A stretch of 7,765 nucleotides of DNA from Candidatus Aegiribacteria sp. (lineage in GTDB: Bacteria; Fermentibacterota; Fermentibacteria; Fermentibacterales; Fermentibacteraceae), in the NCBI GenBank assembly GCA_021107345.1, contig JAIOSX010000085.1, forward strand, positions 1 to 7,765. Direction: 5' to 3'. This document shows positions 1 through 7,500 of this stretch, piece by piece; position 1 is the first letter of the stretch; every line of letters starts with the position of its first letter. A program made the position numbers and the translations under genes. Below the pieces are notes generated by a model that was given only the letters and a program-made list of their open reading frames with translations, had not been told where the DNA came from and did no database searches.

Positions 1-253
1 AAGGTTCGAGAAGAGACTCGAACTGTGATGCCATCACCATGAAAATAAGAAGGATCGCGACAATTATGGCAAGAGCCATGCTGCCGAAGGCCTCGCCATT
101 GTCTTTGATATCTCCAAGGATATCGTACCTGTTCCCGCCCAGATTCAGAGTAAATACATACAATGCGGGGATCCTCAATTCGGCTTCGCGAGGATTCGCT
201 GCAAAGACAGTGGAGGTGCTTTCCGGCTGTGCAAGTTCACGGTTAAATTCGTG
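1..253 (-). pseudogene. RND-family efflux transporter remnant (partial, no start)
   Basis: The minus strand is open from 253 to the window edge. Its last third is a clear RND (AcrB/CusA-like) signature: an E-A-F-G-S-M stretch leads into a hydrophobic helix ending in MVMASQFESLLEP. In RND pumps this is the end of the second periplasmic loop entering the next membrane helix, about 80% along a ~1000-residue protein. Just before it, L-G-G-N-R-Y-D-I fits the usual glycine pair at the end of the porter domain. Further upstream the match fades, an in-frame TGA lies at 254-256, and no ATG, GTG or well-placed TTG start is visible. The N-terminal ~800 residues are absent, because an unrelated glycosyltransferase begins about 60 bases away. 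I infer a 5'-truncated gene or a rearrangement junction. The continuation lies outside the window, so the state of the C-terminal part is unknown. A chimeric assembly is the main alternative. Confidence 0.8.
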
Positions 254-287
254 TCAGCGCTTGAACAGGAAACCTGGGGTGCTATAA

Positions 288-305
288 AGGCCGGATATTA
301 GGCCC
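288..305 (-). terminator. Weak hairpin downstream of the glycosyltransferase
   Basis: Read on the minus strand shortly after the glycosyltransferase stop, GGGCC and GGCCT flank an 8-base spacer, giving four Watson-Crick pairs plus one G-T pair. It is followed by TTTATAGC rather than a real U-tract. It sits where a terminator would be expected, but it is short and could be chance. Confidence 0.25.
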
Positions 306-313
306 AATTCAGT

Positions 314-1600
314 TTAACTGCTATAACCGTCGCGCATAGCCTCTTCGATTATTTCTACAGCTCTGCCGACTCCATCTTCCGTTCTCATCCTGCCCGCGAT
401 CTCTTCCGATGCTTTTTTGTATGAGGGGTTGTTCCTCAGTTCATTCATGGCATCCGCAAGCTTCTGCCTGGTAAGTACTCTTCTTGGGATTGCTGATACT
501 GCTGTACCTTTGCGTACAAGAAGGGGCCCCCAGTAAAACTGATCTACTCCGAACATAACAACAATGGATGGAACTCCTGACCGGGCTGCTGTATGACTGG
601 TTCCAGCTCCTCCATGGTGAACGATACCGCTGCACCGCTGGAAAACCATTTCGTGCGGTATTCTTCTCACAAGCAGAATTCCGGGGTCGGAAGTAACATC
701 AGGTGGTGGCTTGCTCTCGTATTGGATAATCGCCCTGAAACCGGCATCGCGAGCCGCGGAAGCAGCAAGTTCGATTGTCTCGGACTTGAAAGGCTCGAAC
801 AGCATCATGCTTCCGAAGGTTATGAACAATGGTGGAGGCCCGGATTCAAGATATTCCTCAATTTCAGCGGGCAGGGCTTCTGCCGCCACATCTCCAGAGA
901 GCCGCAGACTGCCGCAGAGCCGATTATGACTTCCCCAGTCAGGCGCCGGAGTGACAAGTTCTGGGCTGGCCTGTATCAGATTCAGCAGTCTTGATTCCGT
1001 CATGAAGGAAAAAGCATTATTTTTGGGAATCGACAGCCCCTCGCTTTTCCTCATTCTGCTTACATCATCCCTTAATATCCTGTTGATGAGTATTGAGCCG
1101 GATTTCCAGATGAGTGAGTTCAGTTTCTTTCCCATCCAGGGGATACCCGGATGACGGAGGTATGCAGAAGGTATTATAGAAGGGGTTGTAGTCACGGTTA
1201 TGTGCGGCAATCCGCTGGCTTCCGCCGCTATGGAAAGAGGATAAACAACGAAATGCCCGATAACCGCATCTGATACTTCACAAAGGCTTCGTGATTCTCG
1301 CCAGATATCTTCGATGAGCGGGTTGAAAAGATGATCCAGAACGAATCTGAATTGTGAAAGGGAGTTCCGGTACGAAATAGCCTTCTTCCCCAGTGATTCA
1401 AGTTCCCCCGGGGAGTAATTCAGAGAATCAGTTTGCCTGAGTCTGATACCTTTCCTGTCCGCATACTCGGAGTAATCCAGTCCCTCTATGCTTGAAACAA
1501 CAAGATCAACCGTATGTCCAGCTGAGGAAAGTCCTCCCGCCAGCGCAAGCAGAGGTCTGTTATCTCCTTCACTTCCCCATGATTGAATTCCAAATCTCAT
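314..1600 (-). CDS. GT1-family (UGT/MGT-like) glycosyltransferase, 428 aa
   Basis: This is an intact GT-B fold glycosyltransferase of the kind that moves a sugar from a nucleotide donor to a lipid, sterol or natural-product acceptor. The N-terminus has the glycine loop WGSEGDNRP (residues 8-16) of the GT28/sterol-glucosyltransferase type. The C-terminal donor domain has LFITFGSMM (about 259-267), HHGGAGTSHTAARSGVP (328-344) and the sugar-contacting acid-amide pair D353-Q354 followed by F-Y-W-G. These are the signature elements of the UGT80, vancomycin Gtf and macrolide glycosyltransferase group. No signal peptide or membrane helix is evident, so it is probably cytoplasmic or peripheral. Length is normal for the family (about 400-430). 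The start is supported by AGGGGAG at 1606-1612, five bases before the ATG. No biosynthetic partners lie beside it, so the acceptor cannot be inferred. The family is secure and the substrate unknown. Confidence 0.93.
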   Translation of the reverse strand: MRFGIQSWGSEGDNRPLLALAGGLSSAGHTVDLVVSSIEGLDYSEYADRKGIRLRQTDSLNYSPGELESLGKKAISYRNSLSQFRFVLDHLFNPLIEDIWRESRSLCEVSDAVIGHFVVYPLSIAAEASGLPHITVTTTPSIIPSAYLRHPGIPWMGKKLNSLIWKSGSILINRILRDDVSRMRKSEGLSIPKNNAFSFMTESRLLNLIQASPELVTPAPDWGSHNRLCGSLRLSGDVAAEALPAEIEEYLESGPPPLFITFGSMMLFEPFKSETIELAASAARDAGFRAIIQYESKPPPDVTSDPGILLVRRIPHEMVFQRCSGIVHHGGAGTSHTAARSGVPSIVVMFGVDQFYWGPLLVRKGTAVSAIPRRVLTRQKLADAMNELRNNPSYKKASEEIAGRMRTEDGVGRAVEIIEEAMRDGYSS

Positions 1601-1621
1601 TCATGCTCCCCTGGATTATGA

Positions 1622-1888
1622 TCATACATGATAATACTTGAGCACATATATCGCAAATCCTGAAACTGTAACAACATCACTCGGATTCCGATCGAAATGG
1701 ACCCGGAATTTATGCCCTGATGCGATGCTTCCAGTGAAAATCCGCAGGAAGGCATGTTTGACCAGGCTTGTTTCGTGCAGTGTGGTCAGTTTCAAGTAGA
1801 GAAGTTGAGTAATATTGAGACAGATATGCTGTTCGATAGGTTTGCCGGAATGGCTTGAAATCAAGATTCCTATTGATCTTAGAACCAA
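1622..1888 (-). CDS. Doubtful small reading frame, 88 aa, unrecognised
   Basis: This frame lies between the glycosyltransferase and the nucleotidyltransferase gene, ending 21 bases before the former's start on the same strand. It opens with a TTG at 1886-1888 that has no visible ribosome site. The frame actually stays open further upstream, to a stop near 1920, without any ATG. Codon choice (CTG, CTC, ATC, AGC, GTC, TTC) looks like real coding rather than noise, and the C-terminal part holds alternating hydrophobic stretches such as GHKFRVHFDRNPSDVVTVSG. I recognise no family. It may be a degraded remnant of a larger gene or a chance open frame. Confidence 0.25.
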   Translation of the reverse strand: MVLRSIGILISSHSGKPIEQHICLNITQLLYLKLTTLHETSLVKHAFLRIFTGSIASGHKFRVHFDRNPSDVVTVSGFAIYVLKYYHV

Positions 1889-1896
1889 ATGCGAGC

Positions 1897-1925
1897 TTGC
1901 TTTATCCCAAAAAGGGAACTATAGT
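1897..1925 (+). promoter_or_regulatory. Candidate sigma-70-type promoter of the nucleotidyltransferase gene
   Basis: TTGCTT (1897-1902) and TATAGT (1920-1925) are separated by exactly 17 bases. The -10 matches TATAAT at five of six positions, and the -35 keeps the TTG. Transcription would start close to 1932, essentially at the preferred ATG (1933), which implies a leaderless or nearly leaderless message. The promoter is predicted from sequence only. Confidence 0.45.
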
Positions 1926-1927
1926 TC
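1916..1927. promoter_or_regulatory. Perfect 12-bp palindrome overlapping the -10 box (putative operator)
   Basis: GAACTATAGTTC is its own reverse complement. It covers the predicted -10 hexamer and ends five bases before the ATG of a winged-helix protein. The position is what an autorepressor site would have, since a bound dimer would block RNA polymerase. A second small inverted repeat, TCCC-AAAAA-GGGA (1905-1917), partly overlaps it. Binding by the adjacent protein is inference. Confidence 0.45.
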
Positions 1928-1932
1928 TCAAT

Positions 1933-2532
1933 ATGGGAACAAAGAATAACGATGCTGCACATGCGCTGTTCGGCAAGGTAAGACGCTGCTTGTTGTCCCT
2001 TCTCTTTCTGAACCCTGACCGTACATATTATTTCAGGGAAATCCGGGATATAATCGGGTCCGGTTCAGGCGCTGTACACAGGGAGCTGGCAAATCTTGTA
2101 GACGCAGGTCTGGTTACTCTTAACAAGCAAGCCAATCAGCACAGGTACAGGGTAAATCGAGAATCACCAGTATTCCAGGAACTATACGATTTTTTTAAGA
2201 AGACAACCGGTCTGCCGCATCAGATAGGGAAGGTCCTGGAAAAGTTGGAATCTGAAATACGGCTTGCATTCATCTTCGGCAGCTACGCCAGCGGTGAGTT
2301 CCGGTCGGAGAGTGATGTTGATCTTATGGTCATCGGGGATGTTGAATTCCAGGACATTATCTCCGCTATTCACGGCATTCAGGAAAAAACTGGAAGGGAA
2401 ATAAATCCGGTGGTCTACTCCGCAGGTTCTTTCAGGGACAGGCTGGATTCGGGTTTTATCAAAGATATCATGAAATCCCCAAAACTGTATTTGATTGGAG
2501 GTGAAGATGAGTTTAAAAAAATTGTTCGATAA
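1933..2532 (+). CDS. Winged-helix + minimal nucleotidyltransferase (MNT) protein, 199 aa
   Basis: Residues about 10-75 form a winged helix-turn-helix domain: a leading LFGKVRRCLLSLLF helix, then YYFREIRDIIGSGSGAVHRE as the helix-turn-helix, then a wing ending in HRYRV. Residues about 100-199 form a minimal nucleotidyltransferase domain of the polymerase-beta superfamily with the catalytic pattern G-S-X10-D-X-D (G116-S117, D128, D130). E156 in GREINPVVYS is a possible third metal ligand. In studied HepT/MntA pairs the MNT protein is the antitoxin and modifies the HEPN toxin with AMP; the DNA-binding domain suggests added autoregulation. An upstream ATG at 1855 would add 26 residues, but relatives that I recall start just before the winged helix, so 1933 is preferred. 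No Shine-Dalgarno is well placed for 1933 (AAGGGA lies 15 bases away), which fits a leaderless message. The gene overlaps the HEPN-like frame by 26 bases and appears intact. Confidence 0.85.
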   Translation: MGTKNNDAAHALFGKVRRCLLSLLFLNPDRTYYFREIRDIIGSGSGAVHRELANLVDAGLVTLNKQANQHRYRVNRESPVFQELYDFFKKTTGLPHQIGKVLEKLESEIRLAFIFGSYASGEFRSESDVDLMVIGDVEFQDIISAIHGIQEKTGREINPVVYSAGSFRDRLDSGFIKDIMKSPKLYLIGGEDEFKKIVR

Positions 2533-2900
2533 CGGCTATCTGAAGAAGGCAGAACCAACAGCCAGGGACATCAACGCCAAATTCGCCGTAGCAGATCGTA
2601 ATCTACGAGATGCTGCCAATGAAGATATCAGCATCGATACAAGTGTTCAGGCTTTCATACGAAGCCATGCTTGTAGCTGCTCAGGCACTACTACTGGCGA
2701 ACGGTTACAGACCAGCGTCAGTAAGCAGCCATTACTATTCCATCGAGAGTCTTGAACACACAATTGGAGAAAGCAGGCGAAACGCATCATAAACCTGGCC
2801 GCTGCCATGATTGAGGCAAAACATCCGGAGTTCACTTGAAGAAGGAAACCACGCCCGAGAGTTTTACACAACCGAACTGGAAGCAGTTTCAAACAGATGA
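2507..2900 (+). pseudogene. HEPN-domain partner of the nucleotidyltransferase, frameshifted
   Basis: A good start remains: GGAGG at 2497-2501, five bases before ATG 2507, inside the end of the upstream gene. The opening MSLKKLFDNGYLKKAEPT and the following ADRNLRDA fit the N-terminus of HEPN partners of MNT proteins. At about 2645-2660 the similarity jumps to the next frame, which reads RLSYEAMLVAAQALLLANGY and then SHYYSIESLEHTIGE, the usual second HEPN helix and its continuation. That frame ends at 2790-2792. Near 2770 the plausible continuation (KQAKRIINLAAAMIEAKHPEF) returns to the first frame and stops at 2837-2839. A third piece (LEEGNHAREFYTTELEAV, ending 2900) may be a further fragment. 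The usual D-Y-F...RKRN region is not recognisable. At least two single-base frame changes are therefore needed, so no full-length product is made. Sequencing error is possible, but neighbouring genes show none. Confidence 0.75.
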
Positions 2901-3048
2901 TAGCAACGTATAGTTCAATACAGTAATAGCGAAATTGTCCTGATCAGCCCGAACCATCAGAAAACAGCTTATGATACATGCTGCTATGAATACAAGCAGT
3001 AAGGTAATTATCCGGTGATCTTCTGATTTACTGTGATGGAGGTTCAGG

Positions 3049-3177
3049 GTGATACGCGGGGTTTTCTTCGACCTGTATGGGACCCTTCTGGTTTACGGAG
3101 GTTCATCGGGACGAACGGGCTGCTTTGTGAGCAGATCATGGGATTGTGGAAAATCCACTTTCCTACTATTCATATAG
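3049..3177 (+). pseudogene. HAD-superfamily hydrolase N-terminal remnant, 42 codons
   Basis: GTG 3049 is preceded at six bases by GGAGG (3038-3042), a proper gene start. The product opens VIRGVFFDLYGTLLVYG, which is HAD motif I (hydrophobic strand then D-x-Y-G-T-L, with D8 the expected nucleophile). After about residue 18 the similarity vanishes, and the frame stops at 3175-3177, inside the last codons of the convergent Omp85 gene (8-base overlap). HAD hydrolases need roughly 200 residues or more, so motifs II to IV are missing. None of the other frames before 3170 restores the family in an obvious way. I infer a gene cut off by a deletion or rearrangement at or near the boundary of the barrel operon. 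Confidence 0.7.
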
Positions 3178-4528
3178 AAGCGGTTAGACGAAGATAAAAC
3201 CTGGAGCTGCTGAGCCCTTCCTGAATCGGGAATCCGGCTGCGGCATCTGCATGGAAGATACCGCTCATCCCCCTTATCCCGGCTCCGCAGCCTACGGGAT
3301 ATCTCATCCCCTCCTCCGGTGTTAACGCGGCTGCGAGATCACAGAACAGGTACACTCTGGTTTCTGTTTCTCCCAGTGAGATCTCAGGTCTCGCTACTGC
3401 ATAGCGTACCGCTCTGAAAGCGTTTTCGGGATAACCCCTGAGAGTCTCCTGTCCGCCCAGCTGCTGCAGAAGACCTTCGAACCAGTCTCCCTGCATAACT
3501 CCCCCTGTCAGTAATCTGCCCCCGAAACCCATGACACCACTGTAAACGTTTCCATCGATCACCAATTCCGCCATGGTCAGAATACCAGAAGAATCCTGTC
3601 CGGTTCTGTTGCCGGACCTTGCCTCCAGTTCAATCTCAACTCCGTTCCAGCCCTGCTGCACTCTGTAACCGGTGCAAAAGGCTATTCCTCCGAGGCCGTA
3701 GTCGTACTTCTGTCGCTCTCCGTCCGGGGGATATCCCCTCCAGATACCTGCTCCTCCCATGATCTCGGTTCGGTCGATGCTCCAGATAACGGAAAGACTT
3801 CCCTCCCGGTTGACCCATGAGCTTTCCGGGGTTTCCTGAGACGCTTCCAGCTGGGCTGAAATGGGAACGCCGAACAGCCATGGTTCTCTATACCGGAGAT
3901 ACGCATTAAAACCTCCCCATTCGGTGGTCTGACCGGAGATCTCCAGTTCCCGCGCGGTTCCGGCCAGATTCAGGAAGAGAATCTCTCCGGCACCTTCAAG
4001 GTTCTCCTCCTGCCAGTCCATGGACGCGGAGAAATGCCCTGATCTCCCTTTCTGAACATGCTGTACGATAACAAGATTGCCACCCTCTCCAAGGAATAGC
4101 TCGGTCGTACCTGCGGCTTTAATAAATTTCAGCTGTTCGATCCTTCCGATCCATGCGGTAACTGCATCACGGTCGTAGACATCGCCGGGCTCAGTTGCCA
4201 GCAGCCGTGCAAAAACTTCACTGCGGGTTCCCGATGCCCCCTCGATCCGGACTTCCTCAAGAAGGGCGTGTCTTCCGGGAACAGCGTTTACTCTAAGAGA
4301 ATCGTCAGATACGAAATAGTAACCTGCACCGGCAAATGGATAACCTTCTTCAAGATACCACTGCAGGATGCTTTCCTGCAGCACTGTGATGGACGAATCG
4401 GAAGCGAGGACTGAATCAATTCCAAGTTCATAAAGGGCAGGAACGGGAGGACTGCCCCCGATATCAACAGCAAGGGAACTTCCCGCTGAGGATGCCGCAA
4501 AGGCAATGCACACTATTAACCTGAGCAT
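3170..4528 (-). CDS. Small Omp85-superfamily outer-membrane protein (POTRA + barrel), 452 aa
   Basis: A signal peptide is visible (residues 1-20, cleavage after SSLA). Residues about 45-155 are POTRA-like: ILQWYLEEGYPFAGA, then the start of a fuller POTRA at LLEEVRIEGASG, with a helix-rich stretch ending in LKFIKAAG. The remainder is rich in alternating strands. It carries the Omp85 loop-6 signature as LRGY (363-366) within GGQETLRGYPENAF, and a late GAGIRGMSGIFHADAAAGF (413-431) resembling the conserved strand around G-x-G-x-R in BamA and TamA. It has fewer POTRA repeats than BamA (five) and is about half its length, closer to TamA, FhaC or patatin-type barrels in size. The C-terminus is FYLRLTASI, ending in Ile rather than the usual Phe or Trp. 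Its ATG directly follows the TAG of the large barrel gene with no ribosome site at normal distance, indicating translational coupling. A role in inserting or exporting a specific partner is inferred. Confidence 0.85.
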   Translation of the reverse strand: MLRLIVCIAFAASSAGSSLAVDIGGSPPVPALYELGIDSVLASDSSITVLQESILQWYLEEGYPFAGAGYYFVSDDSLRVNAVPGRHALLEEVRIEGASGTRSEVFARLLATEPGDVYDRDAVTAWIGRIEQLKFIKAAGTTELFLGEGGNLVIVQHVQKGRSGHFSASMDWQEENLEGAGEILFLNLAGTARELEISGQTTEWGGFNAYLRYREPWLFGVPISAQLEASQETPESSWVNREGSLSVIWSIDRTEIMGGAGIWRGYPPDGERQKYDYGLGGIAFCTGYRVQQGWNGVEIELEARSGNRTGQDSSGILTMAELVIDGNVYSGVMGFGGRLLTGGVMQGDWFEGLLQQLGGQETLRGYPENAFRAVRYAVARPEISLGETETRVYLFCDLAAALTPEEGMRYPVGCGAGIRGMSGIFHADAAAGFPIQEGLSSSRFYLRLTASI

Positions 4529-7500
4529 CTAGAAATTCACCGTTCCCTCCAGGCCCGCCCTCTGACTCCAGCTGCCTCCGGAGGGTTTTCTTCCCCAGTA
4601 GAAGACGCTGATATCCAACCCCGATGACAGGCTCCTGCCTATCCTTGCTGATGTTCTCCAAGAGGTACCGCTGTCGTTTCCATCGAAGAACCATGCGGGA
4701 AGTACATCTTCACCGGGTATATATCCCGCGGATACTCTGGCCGTCGCGTTCCAGCCTCCCCCTATCCAGGAAAAATGCGGACCGGCTTCTATCATGTACT
4801 TATCAAGACCTGAAACCACTTCTCTTCTGGATTCGTAAGCTGTCATGATACCGGGTTTCAGGCCGGGAGACGGCTCCAGGGTTGGATCAATCTCCAACCT
4901 CAACCCCCTCGTATCTCTGGGATAGTACAGTTCCTCCTCTTCACGCCAGAGTTTTGCCGAACATTCGATTACAAGAATATCCGCAGGGCTCAACTCCGGT
5001 GCTGCCCTTACAGACCAGAATCTTTCATCTTTTAACCCCGCGCCACTGTAAGAGATCCTTTCGTTCCTGAGCCTCCCTGTGAAACCAAGCCGACTCAGAA
5101 GGCCGGTCTCCCACCGGAACCATGGTGAAATGTCCAGGCTGTATCCTCCCTCTTCACTGCTGTCAAATGCGCCGTAAAGCAGAAGAGATTTTTTCCTGTC
5201 CAGGGAATTGCTGGCTGATACCATTATCACAGAACTGATGCCGGATGATGCTCCTGATGCGGAGAGCGTTGCCTCAAGCGATGCGGAAGTAACAACATCG
5301 CCTGCGGCTCCCGGCTGATAAATTACGGTGTAATCGCCATCCGGGTCAGCATAGTACTGACTGCTTTCGGGATCGTAGCTATAGTTTCCCTCTCCCTCAC
5401 CTGCGTATACGTATATTACATCCAGTGACCTACTTACGGTTCCTGAACCATTGTAGACCGCCTGCATCCATATATCCCCGGCTGTTCCGGTCATGGAAAG
5501 TCTGATGGCATCCGCATGAAGCTCTCCCCCGGAATCGTAAGAGGTTGAAGAATGCTCGAAACTGCCGTTGTATCTAAGTTCACCAGCGGGACCGGATCCC
5601 TCAAGACGTGCTCTCCATACGTTGAAGGGTCCGCCTGAAGCTCCACCGGACCGCTCGTCGTCCTGAAACTCGATCCGGAGGAGAGCATCGGTAGTATTCC
5701 TGCTGAAGGAAATACCTGTATATCCTGTATTCACTCTCCCTGAGAGGCTGTCCTCCCAGGATTCCTTCGAGAAACTGCAGCCCGCGAAGGGTTTGAGCGA
5801 TCCAGTGACCGGTATTGCAGACACAGAGATGGATGAGGTCTGACCCGGAGCCATTTGAGGGGTATCGTTCCGCCTGAGGAATTGTCCTCCGGCAGTAACG
5901 CTGATATTCCCAAGAACAGGATTCGAAGAGATGCGGTATCGTTCAAGGATGCCTCCTGATTCCATGAATCTACCTGAAGTGGAGGCAAGAAGTACGTCTC
6001 CTCCAAGACTCACATGCACGATGTTGTCTCTGCCATCGTACTCTGCAGGAAGAGACCATGCGTATAGAGCACTGTCCGGCTCGAGCTCGGCAGGAGGTTC
6101 GTAACCGGATGAAACGAGCCTTCCCCCCATGCCCAGTCCCGGGCCGTCTTCCCAGAATTCCAGTTCGACAGCACCGATGAAACAGGTACCCTCCCGTGAG
6201 GTCTCGTCCGGGTTATACAGGTTTCCGGTTCTGCAGGAAAAGGCCGCTTCCAGTTCCATGCCAATACTGCCGGATGCGTATCCCGCTGAAAATCCGCCGG
6301 TACTGTAGCCTTTCGGTATCTGTATGTACTGACGCGGCAGATGGGTTCCGACGCCGGAGCCTGCCCAGATGTACCCTCCTCGTGAACTGTCGTAAATGTA
6401 ATCACCATTCCCGGATGGCGGTCTTCCGAAAATAACATTCCAGTCACCCTGATTCGGTCCTGCATACACGTAATGTCCCAGTGAATCAAGAGTATAGCTG
6501 CCTTGCCCCTCTCCTACACTGGAAGCCCCGTCAAGCCATGCGTCAGCGGGGTCCTCGCCTAATTCACTGAGAACCGCAACCGCCTCTTCGGTCAGCAGGA
6601 ACCCCAGCGGTGATTCCCTGTTATCTTCACTCTGGAAACCCTTGAATTCAATCTCCAAACCATTCTGGGAGTAAAGCGCGAAGGCGGTTATAAAATCCTT
6701 CCTGAAACCGTCACCTCGCTGGAAGAAGGTAATTTCCACTCTTGAATCATTCCTTATGAGCCGCCTGGCCGTAAAAGTTAAAAGACCGGCTGTATACTCC
6801 ATCTGGTAGTCCTCGGTGGCACCACGACTCATAAGCTGTCCATCCAGCCATACCTTTTCGCTGCCGGGGACGATCTCCCATCCGGATGACACATCGTATG
6901 GCCCCTGAATTCCCTCATCCGTATAGAATACGTTCCTCTGCCTGGAATCCCCCGATGTTCCATAACCGGCACCGGTGGTAAAGGATTGTGTAATATCCCC
7001 CTGAGCATCAACTCCGCTCACTTCTCTTCTCCATGAAAGGGGTCCGGTCTCTCCGTTACCGCTTATCCATTCCATATCCCCCAGCCTGGCTCTCCATGAG
7101 GAGCCTTCAACAATGAAAAATATCCTGTCAAGCTGTGAGATAAGTTCCGAAGAAGTGGGCCCGGCTGTCAGATTGCGGTCGGTTATACTTCCTGAAACCG
7201 TAATTCCCGGAGCTGCGGTTCCTTCAACTGAAATTCTTGTTCCCTGATCCAGTCCCCCGCCGTCACCAACTGAAAAACCTATTCTCTTTGAACCCGATAT
7301 GTACAGGCCATGTTCCTGAAAAGGATCGGTGGTATACCCGCGCAGCTGCTCTATCATCCGCCTTTCCACAAAACCCACATCAAGTGAAATCGATGATGGA
7401 ATGCTTAACTGAAGTACTTCAAATTCCAGTATAACTGTACTGCCGGCGGGCGGAGGGGGATCGAAAATAACGCCTGTCCTCACTCCCGATGTTCCGGGTA

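Noticed and set aside
39..287. Plus-strand open frame of 82 codons
   Set aside because: It lies opposite the RND remnant, whose minus-strand translation carries a recognisable family signature; the plus frame has no ribosome site or family resemblance.
1855..1932. 26-residue N-terminal extension of the nucleotidyltransferase from ATG 1855
   Set aside because: The extension covers the predicted promoter and palindrome and shows no domain, and proteins of this type usually begin right at the winged helix.
2889..3092. Minus-strand frame with a membrane-helix-like stretch (ITLLLVFIAACIISCFLM)
   Set aside because: The frame has no start codon before the hydrophobic stretch and no ribosome site, and it overlaps the HAD start on the other strand. 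It could be a remnant but cannot be supported.
3146..3158. GTGGA-AAA-TCCAC hairpin between the convergent HAD remnant and Omp85 gene
   Set aside because: The stem is only five pairs and there is no convincing U-tract in either direction, so it is not supported as a terminator.
5491..7434. Several 60-160-codon open frames on both strands within the large barrel gene
   Set aside because: They are shadows of the 1040-codon frame, with no start signals or family features of their own.
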